Both the position numbers and the translations under genes were made by a program. A DNA stretch of 64,000 nucleotides from Candidatus Haliotispira prima (lineage in GTDB: Bacteria; Spirochaetota; Spirochaetia; SP-2023): the NCBI GenBank assembly GCA_029867005.1, contig CP123443.1:496001-560000 (forward strand), in the 5' to 3' direction. This document shows positions 9,646 through 19,315 of this stretch, piece by piece. The notes beneath the pieces are model-generated. The model was not told the origin of the DNA, did not search any database, and saw nothing but the letters and a program-made list of their open reading frames with translations. The number at the start of each line of letters is the position of its first letter. Positions within the stretch are counted from its first letter, which is position 1.

Positions 9646-10473
9646 TTATTTGATTTCATTCCAGATGGGATAGTCTGCCCCGAGCCAGCCTAAAAGGAGA
9701 GTCCGCGCCTTGGCACGAAGCTGAGCCATGTAGGAATTACCGGGCAAACTGATGTCGTGAACGGCCTGCAACATAAAGGGAGAGAGTAGTTTTCCGTCAC
9801 TGCTTGCCGCGTATTTACTGGCGACCAGGAGAAAAGAGTTTGCCAGGGAGTTGTCCCTGTTTGTGTAGTGGTATTTGTAGAATGTGTCGACGATGTTTCC
9901 GATTATTCCCGGGTTGCCCTCCGGGGCTACCATTACGAGATTTTCCATGGCAATTGCGACAACTGCCGGTTCAACGTCATTGTTTATAATTGATAGTAAA
10001 CCGGCTCTGGCGATCTTTCCGCCAAGTTTTCCCAGCAGGTTACAGGCATCAGCCCGAACTAAATAATAGTCATTGATCAGATTGCCGTGGGTGTCATAGC
10101 TTTTTTGGATTGTGCCTTGCTGAGCCAGATTCATCAGAGCACTTAAGGTGAGCCTGTCATCCGGCTTCAGCTTGCCTTGGTCCACCAGTTGTCCCAGCCG
10201 TTGTATGCTTAGTCGCTTTTCTGCCAGGTCATCACTGTATACTATCAGATTCAGAAGGTAGTTTTGCTGTTGCTGTTCCCGAATCTCGTCTTCTGTCGGA
10301 GCCGTTGCATTTTTTTCACCTTCCGTGTCCTGCGCCTCCAGAAATGTTGTGGGCAAGAGCAGGGATAAGAACAATAGGAGGAACAAGGCTGAAATCAAGC
10401 TGGGCCAAAAGCCGATAAACAGATAATGTACTATTTTATCGAATTTTATCAGTTCCTTTTTGTCAACACTCAT
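9646..10473 (-). CDS. Membrane-anchored HEAT-like repeat protein
   Basis: 275 aa. One strong hydrophobic segment (about residues 20-45, FWPSLISALFLLLFLSLLLP) is a signal anchor or uncleaved signal peptide. A Gln/Glu-rich linker follows, then helical repeats with the spacing and Leu/Ala pattern of HEAT repeats (KRLSIQRLGQLVDQG; VRADACNLLGKLGG; VEPAVVAIAMENLV). The helical part is most likely a periplasmic or outer-face protein-binding scaffold. GGAAAG lies before the ATG. No operon partner. Precise function unknown. Confidence 0.72.
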   Translation of the reverse strand: MSVDKKELIKFDKIVHYLFIGFWPSLISALFLLLFLSLLLPTTFLEAQDTEGEKNATAPTEDEIREQQQQNYLLNLIVYSDDLAEKRLSIQRLGQLVDQGKLKPDDRLTLSALMNLAQQGTIQKSYDTHGNLINDYYLVRADACNLLGKLGGKIARAGLLSIINNDVEPAVVAIAMENLVMVAPEGNPGIIGNIVDTFYKYHYTNRDNSLANSFLLVASKYAASSDGKLLSPFMLQAVHDISLPGNSYMAQLRAKARTLLLGWLGADYPIWNEIK

Positions 10474-10801
10474 TTTCGCTTTCCGTTCCCTTATTACCTG
10501 CTTTATCGGGTCAAATTATATAACAAATCATATAAAATGCGTACGAATAAGGACTGATATGTGCTAACGCGAATCATTCCGTCCCATTCCAGCTATCTCA
10601 TTCCCGTCTGTCGCACGAACCCCCGATAGTGCCGTGCAACCTTTTCGATGCCAAGACTCGGGAGTTCCATGGCTCAGTTACATGACTGCACGGCTCCGCG
10701 TTGGTCACTGCATTGCAGAGAGACAAATCTGAGTCCAGTTCCTATCTTGCTGAAAATCAAATTCTAAATCAGCAACATTAAAGCCATTAAAATCGAGAAC
10801 G

Positions 10802-10822
10802 ACCATATTTTGAAAATATGGT
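10802..10822. repeat. Perfect 10-bp inverted repeat
   Basis: ACCATATTTT and AAAATATGGT are separated by one G. The near-perfect dyad resembles a dimeric regulator's operator, but no nearby gene or promoter links it to a regulator. It could equally be a weak hairpin. Confidence 0.5.
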
Positions 10823-11042
10823 TCGGGTTATCGGCGGATATTTCCGTTTGATTTGGCTGATATGTCGCTCCGAAAGGGCCAAACGGCCCTGAGGATAAAT
10901 ATCCCGGGCAGATTCCGGAGCAGAGCCGTGTTTGTCGGTTTTCCGACATCGTTTCATCTGATCCAATTTTTTTTTGTCCGGAAATTGGCAAGTTTGCGTG
11001 TCCTTCTTTCCGGTGTCCTCTTTGTGCGATAACACATTTTGT

Positions 11043-11088
11043 GATGTGGGAATAGTCCACCGGGCGTGCCCTATTCCCACATCTTTTT
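11043..11088 (+). terminator. Rho-independent terminator-like hairpin upstream of ilvB
   Basis: A 13-bp perfect stem (GATGTGGGAATAG / CTATTCCCACATC), a 15-base loop and then TTTTT. No plus-strand gene ends before it, so it either stops an unseen small transcript or is part of a leader that attenuates ilvBN. I found no Leu/Ile/Val-rich leader peptide in front of it. Confidence 0.6.
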
Positions 11089-11522
11089 CTATTCATTGTT
11101 TTGCTCTTTATAATGGTATTCGGAATTGGGTACAGGTATGTGGGCCAAAAATCAACGGCGAAACAGTGAGTTGGGGACGTTTTTGTTCTGCTTCCGGAAA
11201 AATGGTATGCGAAACGAGTTTTTCGATCTCATAGCAAAAATGAACGGATTTTTTCTGACAACATGTTAATTTATGTAAAATAAAACAGAGTGTTTGGTAA
11301 AAAAATGGATGTAGAGTTATATTGACACATTAAGCGGCCCTAAATTGACAAATTTTTGCGAACTCACTAGGCTGGATATGGAATTAGGACAGAATCAAAG
11401 ACGAAAACGGTTAGGAAAATAGTGCGGAAAACGGTGAGATTGCCGGTGTGAGCTGACAAGAGCAAGCACGGCCGAGATCGTCATCATCCGGTCATTATGT
11501 AGTCATCGTTATGGGAGTTATT

Positions 11523-13217
11523 ATGGACGCGAGCAAGGAATTGAAAAGTGGCGCAGAGCTCTTGGTCGAACAGCTGAAAAACGAAGGTGTGAAGTATATC
11601 TTTGGTTTGCCGGGCGGGGCAACCATCCCCATTTTTGATGCCTTGCACAGCTCTGAATTGCAGTTTGTCTTGGTCCGCCACGAGCAGGGTGCCACCCACA
11701 TGGCAGATGGTTTCGCCCGGGTCACGGGGAAGCCGGGCGTGGTGTTGGCTACGTCCGGGCCGGGTGCCACCAACTGCATCACCGGTATTTACACGGCAAT
11801 GATGGACTCGGTACCAATGGTGGTCCTCACCGGTCAGGTTGCGACCGGTGGCTTGGGCCTCGACTCCTTTCAGGAGGCGGACATGATGGGCATGACCATG
11901 CCCATCGTCAAACATTCCTATCTGGTAAAAGATGTGCGGGATTTGCAGAATATTGTTCACGAGGCCTTTTTTCTGGCAAACACCGGCCGGCCGGGCCCGG
12001 TGTTGATTGACATTCCCAAAGATATTTCGGCCAAAATTTCGGATTCGTATCCGTTGCGTGAGCCCCGGCTCCCCGGCTACTCGCTGCATGTCGATCCGGA
12101 CCCGGCTGCGGTTGCGCAGGCCGCAGATATGATCAATACATCGTATCGTCCGGTATTTCTGGTGGGGCACGGGGCCATTTTGGCCGAGGCAGAAGCAGAA
12201 GTTGCTGCCATTGTCCGCAAGACCGGGATTCCGGTGATCAATACGTTGCTGGGCAAAGGTTGTTTTCCGGAGACGGACCCCTTGAATCTGGGCATTCCAG
12301 GGATGCACGGTACGGCCTACGCCAACAAAGCTTTGGCTGAGGCCGATTTGATTATTTCTATCGGTTCGCGTTGGGATGACCGCATCACGAGTGACCCCAA
12401 ACGCTTTGCCCCGTCCTCGCGCAAAATCCACTTTGACATTGATGTTGCCGAGTTTGACAAGGTGATCAAGGCCGACTGTGCGGTGTCCGGCAATGCCGGG
12501 GCCGGGCTGCGACTGCTGTTGGACAAGCTCGAAGAGCGTGACCGAAGTGCTTGGTTGAAGCAGATTGAGAAGTGGCGCAGGGAATTTCCGCTGCGTTATC
12601 GCAAAGAGGGGAGCCTCAAGGCACAGCACATTTTGGAGATATTGCAGAGGCTGACGGACGGCAATGTCATTATGACCACAGACGTGGGCCAGCACCAAAT
12701 GTGGGCGGCCCAGTTTTATTTGGCCCGGTCCGGGAGAAATTGGTTGACTTCCGGCGGTGCGGGTACCATGGGTTATGGCCTGCCCTCGGCGATTGGGGCC
12801 CAACTGGCTCAGCCGGACCAAACGGTTTTCAGTATTGTCGGGGACGGCGGTTTTCAGATGACTTTGTGCGAGCTGGCCACGGCAGTTCAATTGAAGCTGC
12901 CCATTAAAGTAATCGTTATGAATAATGGTTACCTGGGTATGGTGCGCCAATGGCAGGAGTTGTTTTACGATGAGCGTTTGAGTGGAGTTCGTCTGGATGG
13001 TAACCCGGATTTTGCCAAGTTGGGCGAGGCCTACGGTTGTAAAGCTTTTCGCCTGAAGCGGAGTGCTGACATTAAGCGGGTATTGAATGCGGCTATGGCC
13101 TATAACGATGGGCCGGTGGTAATAGATGCGGTGATTCAGGCGGAGGAGAATGTGTTCCCGATGGTCCCGGCCGGTGTGCCGCTGGAAGGTATGATTCTGG
13201 ATAAACCTGCCGGTTGA
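11523..13217 (+). CDS. ilvB: Acetolactate synthase, large (catalytic) subunit
   Basis: 564 aa, standard length. ThDP- and FAD-dependent condensation of pyruvate with pyruvate or 2-ketobutyrate, the first common step of Val/Leu/Ile synthesis. Seen: the ThDP N-terminal domain with FGLPGG and the catalytic Glu in [23 protein letters not shown]; the central domain with RWDDRITSD; the ThDP-binding [12 protein letters not shown] followed by [13 protein letters not shown]; and a VFPMVPAG end typical of anabolic acetolactate synthases. ATG 11523 is used because GGGAG at 11512-11516 is well spaced for it; ATG 11511 would destroy that site. The regulatory subunit follows 140 bases downstream. Other ilv/leu genes are not in the window. 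Confidence 0.95.
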   Translation: MDASKELKSGAELLVEQLKNEGVKYIFGLPGGATIPIFDALHSSELQFVLVRHEQGATHMADGFARVTGKPGVVLATSGPGATNCITGIYTAMMDSVPMVVLTGQVATGGLGLDSFQEADMMGMTMPIVKHSYLVKDVRDLQNIVHEAFFLANTGRPGPVLIDIPKDISAKISDSYPLREPRLPGYSLHVDPDPAAVAQAADMINTSYRPVFLVGHGAILAEAEAEVAAIVRKTGIPVINTLLGKGCFPETDPLNLGIPGMHGTAYANKALAEADLIISIGSRWDDRITSDPKRFAPSSRKIHFDIDVAEFDKVIKADCAVSGNAGAGLRLLLDKLEERDRSAWLKQIEKWRREFPLRYRKEGSLKAQHILEILQRLTDGNVIMTTDVGQHQMWAAQFYLARSGRNWLTSGGAGTMGYGLPSAIGAQLAQPDQTVFSIVGDGGFQMTLCELATAVQLKLPIKVIVMNNGYLGMVRQWQELFYDERLSGVRLDGNPDFAKLGEAYGCKAFRLKRSADIKRVLNAAMAYNDGPVVIDAVIQAEENVFPMVPAGVPLEGMILDKPAG

Positions 13218-13357
13218 TTTGCGGAACCGGGGGTTTGACCGGACTTCGGTGAGCGGCCGGGACGCAGCCTGGGAAGTACCTGGGAAACAGTCTGCAAAGA
13301 GCCTGCAAGCCGGGAAAAGCGGCCCCGGTGAAAAGTGAAATAAGGGAGAAATGATAC

Positions 13358-13888
13358 ATGAATGATATAAACTTGACGAAAAGATCTTCTTTGAGCCTGT
13401 ATGTGCACAACCGCCCCGGAGTATTGGCACGCATTACACTGTTATTTACCCGGCGTAGCTACAATATTGACAGTTTGGTCGTTTCGGCGGCCTACGACCC
13501 GGATTTTTCCTGGATCAGTATTGAGGCCAGCGGCGATAATAATCAGGTTCCGTTGCTGATTAAGCAGTTGCAGAAGCTGATTGATGTGGTACATGTCAGC
13601 CATCACGCGAGGCATTTGGGCACGGAAATTCTACAGCGTGAGCTGGCATTGCTCAAGGTCTGTTGCAGTTTGGAAACGCGCACGGAAATTCTGCAAATTG
13701 TGGATACCTTTCATTGCAGTCCGCTGGATGCGACCGAAGGTTCGATTACCATACAGATTGTCGGCAGTCCGGAGGATGTCGAGGCTTTGGAGCGGCTGCT
13801 GGAGCCGTACCGGATTTTGGAAAGCGTGCGCACGGGCAAGGTCTTTATCGCGCGCGGTGATGCTCCCACGGCAGGTACGCGGAAATAG
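13358..13888 (+). CDS. ilvN: Acetolactate synthase, small regulatory subunit
   Basis: 176 aa. The N-terminal ACT domain is clear (SLYVHNRPGVLARITLLFTRRSYNIDSL is the family signature region, near residues 12-40), and a C-terminal domain of about 90 residues ends in the usual LEPYRILESVRTG stretch. It binds valine and confers feedback inhibition on IlvB. GGGAGAAATG precedes the ATG. The 140-base gap after ilvB contains short Gly/Pro-coding-like repeats but no terminator, so I treat them as one operon. Confidence 0.95.
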   Translation: MNDINLTKRSSLSLYVHNRPGVLARITLLFTRRSYNIDSLVVSAAYDPDFSWISIEASGDNNQVPLLIKQLQKLIDVVHVSHHARHLGTEILQRELALLKVCCSLETRTEILQIVDTFHCSPLDATEGSITIQIVGSPEDVEALERLLEPYRILESVRTGKVFIARGDAPTAGTRK

Positions 13889-14154
13889 GCGGCAGGCGTA
13901 GTCGACCGGGATTGTGGGATTGCAAGTTTCTTTGCTCTTTTATCCTTTATCCTTTATTTTTCATAATGGGTGTTTGCAATGTTGGCTGTTGTTGACTATG
14001 GTGAGGTACCATTTGATGGGAGTTGGGACAGGCCGGTCCGTGTGGTTTTCTGTGTTGCAGGAATTGGAATCCTTGCTCTGCCTTCCGGTGTCATGCCGAG
14101 ATATTCCCTCGGTCGGATACGGAAAGTGGTGCATGTTTTGTAGAGGTGCTTTGT

Positions 14155-15060
14155 ATGGCTGTTGATTGGTTAGACTTGATTCAGGCGGATTTTGTGGATC
14201 TGCAAAAAGAGTTCGGCAGCAAGGACGAAATTCTGGAATTTCTGGCCGACCGGTTCAGTCAGAGCCATAAGCTGACCAAGTGCAATAGGGACGATATCCT
14301 TCGTGCCCTGCAAGGACGTGAGGCACAGGGCTCTACGGGTTTGGGCGGAGGCATTGCGGTCCCGCATTGTGGCCTGAAAAAGGCCACAGGCTTTGCCGTG
14401 GCCATTATCACGCTGGGCGGAGGGGGTATCGACTTCCGGGCATTTGATTCGGCACCCTGCAATTTGATTATCTCTATTGTCGGGCCGGAAGCGGAGCGCA
14501 ACCATCACGTACAGATACTGGCCTCGCTGGCCTCGGGTCTGCAAAAGGCCGAAGAAGTTCAGGTTCTGCTTGGTTGCAGTGACAAAGACCAGGCCATGGG
14601 CATCCTCGGGAGCATGTTCTCTGTTGACTTTCTCGCCGCCCGGTCGTCTCCGGCACCTTCGGTGCCTGTGACTCATAGTGCGGCGAATCAGGCGGAGGGG
14701 GCTTTTGATTCGGCCGTGGCACTTGCGTGTGGGTTCAGCCGCCTAAGCATTTTTGTGCAAAAAGAAAAGTTCTTTGCGCGGCTGCTCGAAGAAGCTGTGC
14801 GGGCATCGGATGGCTCGGTAACCGTGGTCGAAGGCCATAATATTGCCGAGTATTTGCAGCGTATGCCTTTGTATGCATACTTCTTAAATGACAAGAAAAT
14901 GAATAAATTTCTCCGTTGTATTGAGGCCATTGTGCCCACCACCGAACTTCCGGCGGTGTACGATACGGTACAGCGCATTGATAAAAAAATAGGAAAGAAG
15001 CCCGGGATTTTGCTGTTTCATCAGGAAATTCAGGGTATGTTGGGCAGCTTGGATTACTAA
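14155..15060 (+). CDS. PTS EIIA (fructose/PtsN-type) domain protein with second domain
   Basis: 301 aa. Residues 1-155 match the fructose/mannitol-type EIIA fold, with the phosphorylatable His in GIAVPHC near residue 65 and the following GGGGIDFRAFDSAP. After a Ser/Pro/Ala linker, residues 180-301 form a second domain I do not recognise (KFFARLLEEAVRASDG; NDKKMNKFLRCIEAIVP), plausibly a degenerate nucleotide-binding regulatory module. There is no membrane EIIC nearby, and the next gene is a cation/proton antiporter. This suggests a regulatory (PtsN-like) rather than sugar-transport role. AGAGGTG lies about 8 bases before ATG 14155; the longer upstream frame has no family similarity. Confidence 0.8.
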   Translation: MAVDWLDLIQADFVDLQKEFGSKDEILEFLADRFSQSHKLTKCNRDDILRALQGREAQGSTGLGGGIAVPHCGLKKATGFAVAIITLGGGGIDFRAFDSAPCNLIISIVGPEAERNHHVQILASLASGLQKAEEVQVLLGCSDKDQAMGILGSMFSVDFLAARSSPAPSVPVTHSAANQAEGAFDSAVALACGFSRLSIFVQKEKFFARLLEEAVRASDGSVTVVEGHNIAEYLQRMPLYAYFLNDKKMNKFLRCIEAIVPTTELPAVYDTVQRIDKKIGKKPGILLFHQEIQGMLGSLDY

Positions 15061-15144
15061 GTCCCCGGAACCTGCCGGGTTCCGGACGTGCGAAGAGTGT
15101 TAAGCGCGAGTGTACCAAGCGCAAGAGAGTGAGGAGCCGTACAG

Positions 15145-16467
15145 ATGTTGGAGAGCTACCGGCAGTGGGTGAGTGGTATCGATCTGCCCGTAATCCTGAT
15201 GCTGGGCATTTTTATTGTGGCGGGTCGGCTGCTTGTTCTGCTGTTCGAGAAGTTGCGTTTGCCTTCTATTGTCGGGTTGTTGGTCGCGGGTGCTATCCTG
15301 GGCAGTTCCGGCTTGGGTTTAATCAACAACCGGGACATCGAAGCCCTTTCGTTTCTGTCTCACCTGGCTTTGGCCTTTGTCGCTTTGAGCTTGGGTTTGG
15401 AATTTCGGGCCACGACAATTCGCAGTCTCGGTGCGGGAATCAGTGTTTTAATCATATTTGAATGTTTTCTGACCTTTTCGTTGATTACCGCAGGCGTTTG
15501 GCTGGTGACCGGCAGCCTGCCCTTTGGTCTGGCCGCCGGGGCCGTCGGGGCCGCCAGTGCCCCGACGGGGCCCTTGGCCATCGTCAGTGAATTTAAGGCC
15601 AGAGGGCCGCTGACCAGCGCAATGCTGGCGATCACCGGCTTTGACGATGCCATCAGCATCGTGATCTTCAGTTTTGCGAGCACCCTGGCAGTCTCTCTGT
15701 ATGCACGCAACATCGGCTATGTGCCGGAGGGTGGTGACGGCGCAGAAACGAGCCTGATCCACCAGTTGGTTTTGGAGCCGCTGCTGGAGATTGGCTTGGC
15801 GGTACTGATCGGTGTATTGTTGGGCTACCTGTATCGCCTGCTGACGCGAAAAATAAATGACGGGCACATTCTTTTCCTCTGGATCATGGGCATGATGTTT
15901 TTGGCCGAGGGGCTAAGTTTCGTTTTCCATTATTCTTTGATTCTGTGTAACATGATCATGGGTGTAGTCATTATCAATCAGATTTCTTCGGCCCAGGCAG
16001 CCAAACTGCTGCGGGCTCTCGAATTTTTGATGCCGATCATATTCGTGTTGTTTTTCGTCTTTGCCGGTGCCCAGCTGGATGTCCGTCTGATTCCGTCTAT
16101 TGGACTGGCGGGGTTGGTCTACACTGTCTGCCGCATGGTGGGGAAATGGTTGGGGGCCACCAGTGGGGCGGGGATAGCCAAACTGTCACCGAACATTCGC
16201 AAATATTCTTGGGCGGGTTTGCTCTCTCAGGTGGGGGTCGGCTTGGGTTTGGCTCTGGTTCTGATTGACAAACTGAGACCACTGGGCAGCGAGGCCGTGG
16301 CCATGGGCCGGCAGGTTTTAGTGATTGTGACCGCTACCAGCATTATCTTTGAAGTAATCGCGCCCATCCTGACAAAGAGGGTTCTGCTCCGTGCCGGAGA
16401 AATCCATCTGGGCCCGGACGGAAAATTGTTGGTTGAAGAAGACTCCGATGATGAAGATGACGATTAG
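15145..16467 (+). CDS. Cation/proton antiporter, CPA2-like
   Basis: 440 aa with about 12 hydrophobic segments and an acidic tail (EEDSDDEDDD). The paired aspartates in ITGFDDAIS near residue 170 fit the DD ion-binding site of electrogenic CPA2-type antiporters; the preceding ASAPTGPLA is the discontinuous-helix region. It likely exchanges Na+ or K+ for protons across the inner membrane. There is no C-terminal TrkA-N domain, so the neighbouring EIIA-like protein may supply regulation. GAGGAG lies 8 bases before ATG 15145. The gap to the EIIA gene is 84 bases with no terminator. Confidence 0.85.
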   Translation: MLESYRQWVSGIDLPVILMLGIFIVAGRLLVLLFEKLRLPSIVGLLVAGAILGSSGLGLINNRDIEALSFLSHLALAFVALSLGLEFRATTIRSLGAGISVLIIFECFLTFSLITAGVWLVTGSLPFGLAAGAVGAASAPTGPLAIVSEFKARGPLTSAMLAITGFDDAISIVIFSFASTLAVSLYARNIGYVPEGGDGAETSLIHQLVLEPLLEIGLAVLIGVLLGYLYRLLTRKINDGHILFLWIMGMMFLAEGLSFVFHYSLILCNMIMGVVIINQISSAQAAKLLRALEFLMPIIFVLFFVFAGAQLDVRLIPSIGLAGLVYTVCRMVGKWLGATSGAGIAKLSPNIRKYSWAGLLSQVGVGLGLALVLIDKLRPLGSEAVAMGRQVLVIVTATSIIFEVIAPILTKRVLLRAGEIHLGPDGKLLVEEDSDDEDDD

Positions 16468-16625
16468 CCTCAGGTGGCGGCGTAGTTTGTCCGTAGTTTG
16501 CCGAATGGGGCGAGCGGCCGGAATTTGGGTGCAAAATTGGGTATAAAAATTCAGTATACATCGGGTATAAAATGGGTCTAAAATGGGTACAAAGTGAGTG
16601 ACAGAGTCGCAGTGAACACAGAAAC

Positions 16626-18005
16626 ATGATTCTGATCATCGGTACCGCAGCTCTATTGATATTTCTGTCTCTGGGAGCGTTTTTTTCCGCTGCCGAAACG
16701 GCAATGACGGCTTTGAGCCAGGTTGACATCAGTGCACTAAAAGAAGAAGAGAGCCTTCGGGGGCGGAAGATTGAGCAGTTGTTGGTGAAGCCGGATCGCT
16801 TGCTGACCTCTCTGCTGATCGGTAACAATATTGCGAATATTAGTTCTTCTGCCATTGTGGTCTATGTCACCAACTACTACCTGGGCGATGTCTATATTGC
16901 TCTGGGTACCTTTGTCCTGACCCTAATCATTATCGTTTTCTGTGAAGTTGCACCGAAGCAGTTCGCCTTGGTTTACAGGCGCGAAATCGCTCTGAAGTTG
17001 GTCTTGCCTGTGACATTTTGCTACAGGCTGTTTTCCCCTCTGTTGCGCCTGACTTTATGGCTGACCGGACGGGTCTTTCCGGTTTTGAAGCGGGATAGTG
17101 TCAAAGAAGATATGGGCGAATCGCTGGAGCACATGATTGATTTGGCGAATAAGGATGGTTCGATCAATCAGTACGAGCGCGATTTTATCAATAATGTCCT
17201 GGATTTGAATGATAAGACGGCCAGTCAGGTGATGACACACCGCAAAGATATTTTCTCTGTCGAGGTCGGCGATAAACTGGTGACGGCCTACCCGGAAATG
17301 GTTGACCATTCTTACAGCAGAGTTCCGGTCTATCAGGCCAATCCGGAAAATATCGTAGGTATTCTGTATTTGGCCGATGTGCAGAGACTCTGGATTTCTG
17401 CCGGAAGAAGTTGGCCGCCTGTGGGGGAGCTTCGGGGCTTTGGGGCTGTCACGTTTGATCTGCCGTTCTCCGAGGTGACTGCCGGGCAACTGATGAAGCC
17501 GGTCTCTTTTCTGCCAAGCAGTACCAAAGTGTCTGACCTGTTTTTTCATTTTAAGCAAAACGAAGGCAATCTGGGTATTGTCCTCGATGAGTATGGGGGA
17601 CTGGCCGGGATTGTCAGTCAGGAAGACGTGCTGGAAGCGGTTTTTGGCCAATTGTACGATGAAGACGAGAAGGAAGAAGAGTCGGCACTGGTCATACAAC
17701 AAAAGGGCGATACCTTTGTTTTTTCCGGTATGCTGAGCATCCAGCAGTTTGAACAGTTTTTTGATCTGGACGTGCATGAGGTGGAGGACAATCTCCGGCT
17801 GGTGACAATGTCGGGCTACCTTTGTAGTGTGAAAGGCTCCATACCGGAGCAGGGAGACCGTATTACGGTTGCGGTAGGGCAATTCGATGTTCTGGAAAGC
17901 GATGGCAAGCGCATCGTCACCATACGTTTTCTGCCCGTTCGGTCCCGGCCGACCGGGGCTTCAGAGCCGCAGGAATATCTCCGGTCTGCCTCGGGTGCGG
18001 TGTAG
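16626..18005 (+). CDS. CNNM/CorC-family (HlyC-like) membrane protein with CBS pair
   Basis: 459 aa. Order: CNNM (DUF21) transmembrane domain, residues 1-175, with SLGAFFSAAETAMTAL at the N-terminus and CEVAPKQFAL in the last helices; two CBS domains, about residues 195-335, including HSYSRVPVYQ and NLGIVLDEYGGLAGIVSQED; and a C-terminal CorC_HlyC domain, about 350-440. Family members are implicated in Mg2+ or Co2+ efflux and resistance; despite the hemolysin label in databases this is a transporter family. The ATG is the first in the frame and lacks a good ribosome site. The leader at 16545-16605 contains a short tandem repeat (GGGTATAAAAT-like units). Confidence 0.88.
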   Translation: MILIIGTAALLIFLSLGAFFSAAETAMTALSQVDISALKEEESLRGRKIEQLLVKPDRLLTSLLIGNNIANISSSAIVVYVTNYYLGDVYIALGTFVLTLIIIVFCEVAPKQFALVYRREIALKLVLPVTFCYRLFSPLLRLTLWLTGRVFPVLKRDSVKEDMGESLEHMIDLANKDGSINQYERDFINNVLDLNDKTASQVMTHRKDIFSVEVGDKLVTAYPEMVDHSYSRVPVYQANPENIVGILYLADVQRLWISAGRSWPPVGELRGFGAVTFDLPFSEVTAGQLMKPVSFLPSSTKVSDLFFHFKQNEGNLGIVLDEYGGLAGIVSQEDVLEAVFGQLYDEDEKEEESALVIQQKGDTFVFSGMLSIQQFEQFFDLDVHEVEDNLRLVTMSGYLCSVKGSIPEQGDRITVAVGQFDVLESDGKRIVTIRFLPVRSRPTGASEPQEYLRSASGAV

Positions 18006-18045
18006 ACCAGCCCAGGCCTTCCGAACCGTCCCTGCCCCTCCGGGG

Positions 18046-18136
18046 AACCACCCCTGCCCCTTCGAAGGAGGGGAATGACCACCCCTGACCCCTCCGAGGG
18101 AGGGGAATTAAGGGCCTTTGGGGGTGGGGTGGTTTT
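18046..18136. repeat. Intergenic palindromic (REP/MITE-like) element
   Basis: 91 bases. The outer ends AACCACCCC and GGGGTGGTTTT are inverted repeats. Inside are two copies of a CCACCCCTG-CCCCT-C-GAGGGAGGGGAA type unit, each able to fold on itself. It has the look of short palindromic intergenic repeats dispersed in bacterial genomes by RAYT-type or other transposases. No transposase lies in the window. Confidence 0.6.
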
Positions 18137-18216
18137 GTGAAGGTGCCCTGTTTTGGCTTTCTCGCTAGAATGGAGATAAACATATAGTCGGACGAGGCCG
18201 AGCGAGGAGTAGTATT

Positions 18217-19230
18217 GTGACAAGTTTTACTGAAAGAATGAGGGCGCAGGCCCGCAGCCTGCAAAAGTGCTTGGTTTTGCCGGAGGGCACAGACCTGCGG
18301 ACCTTACAGGCCGGCCGTATCCTGCTTGACGAAAAGCTGGTGAAGGAATTGGTCATTTTGGGGGTGGAGGACGACATTCGGGCTCTGGCCGGCGGGAATG
18401 GTGTGGACTTGCGTGGCATCCGCCTGTTGAATCCGGAGCAGAGCAGCGAATTTGCCGATTATGCTGCCGAGTTCTATGAGCTGCGCAAAAAGAAGAATAT
18501 CAGCGAGGCCGAGGCCGCTGCGGCGATGCGCAACCCCCTGAACTACGGGGCCATGATGGTGCGGAAGGGGGCCGGCGATGCCTTGGTGGCCGGGGCGGAT
18601 AACTCTACGGCCAACGTTTTGCGTGCCGGGTTCACCATCATCAAAACTGCGCCCGGTGTCAAAACGGCTTCGTCTTGTTTTGTCATGGATTTCAGCACCC
18701 AGCCGGAGCCATTGGGCGGCAGGAACTGGGGTGTCGACGGCCTGATGATTTTTGCGGACTGCGCCACGATTCCCAACCCCGGTGCGGAGGAACTGGCCGA
18801 GCTTTCCCTGCAATCGGCAGAATCGTGCCGCGTCTTTCTGGGTGTCGAGCCCGTGGTGGCCATGCTTTCGTTTTCGACCAAGGGTTCGGCCAAGCACGAG
18901 AATGTGGATAAAGTGGTGCAGGCTCTGGAGCTGGTCCGGGCCAAGGCTCCGGACCTAAAGGTGGACGGTGAGTTGCAGTTGGATGCGGCCATTGTGGCCG
19001 CCGTTGGTGAGAAAAAGGCACCGGGCTCGCCGGTACCGGGTAAGGCTAACGTCTTGGTATTTCCGGACTTGCAGTCCGGCAATATCGGCTACAAGTTGGT
19101 GCAACGCTTTGCCGGGGCGCAGGCCTACGGCCCCTTTCTTCAGGGTTTTGCCCAGCCGATTTCCGATTTGTCGCGGGGTTGCAGCGTGGAAGATATTGTC
19201 AACACGGCTGCGGTGACTTTGACGCAGTAG
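18217..19230 (+). CDS. pta: Phosphate acetyltransferase
   Basis: 337 aa, the short (single-domain) form. Converts acetyl-CoA and phosphate to acetyl phosphate and CoA; with acetate kinase this gives ATP during fermentation. Seen: [13 protein letters not shown] at the N-terminus, [26 protein letters not shown] in the middle (family substrate loop), [13 protein letters not shown] near residue 250, and [16 protein letters not shown] with the conserved Asn/Gly/Tyr near the end. The start is GTG 18217, with GAGGAG 7 bases upstream; no ATG fits. No ackA is visible in the window. Confidence 0.93.
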   Translation: MTSFTERMRAQARSLQKCLVLPEGTDLRTLQAGRILLDEKLVKELVILGVEDDIRALAGGNGVDLRGIRLLNPEQSSEFADYAAEFYELRKKKNISEAEAAAAMRNPLNYGAMMVRKGAGDALVAGADNSTANVLRAGFTIIKTAPGVKTASSCFVMDFSTQPEPLGGRNWGVDGLMIFADCATIPNPGAEELAELSLQSAESCRVFLGVEPVVAMLSFSTKGSAKHENVDKVVQALELVRAKAPDLKVDGELQLDAAIVAAVGEKKAPGSPVPGKANVLVFPDLQSGNIGYKLVQRFAGAQAYGPFLQGFAQPISDLSRGCSVEDIVNTAAVTLTQ

Positions 19231-19315
19231 CAGCTTCGCAGCCGTGTGGGGCGAATGGGACCCTGTGGCACCCTGTGGCACTTTATGGCCCCCTGCTGTC
19301 TCCATCCTGTACGTC

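Larger units (their letters stand above)
10474..11522. other. Long intergenic region upstream of ilvB with several hairpins
   Basis: 1049 bases between divergent genes with no convincing coding sequence. A 110-codon minus frame covers the hairpin at 11043-11083 and has no ribosome site or recognisable domain. Besides the two hairpins listed separately, AGGGCC/GGCCCT forms a small stem at 10875-10890. Two TTGACA boxes (11322 and 11345) lie upstream of ilvB, but I see no good -10 at the right distance. Confidence 0.5.

Noticed and set aside
10540-10760. tRNA gene
   Set aside because: A GGTTCG-like stretch on the minus strand hints at a T-loop, but no cloverleaf with matching acceptor and anticodon stems could be drawn. 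I found no tRNA anywhere in the window.
10764-11096. 110-codon minus-strand gene in the ilvB upstream region
   Set aside because: No ribosome site, no domain, and it runs through a perfect terminator-like hairpin.
11484-13430. 648-codon minus-strand open frame opposite ilvB
   Set aside because: Shadow of the clear ilvB gene; the translation has no recognisable domain.
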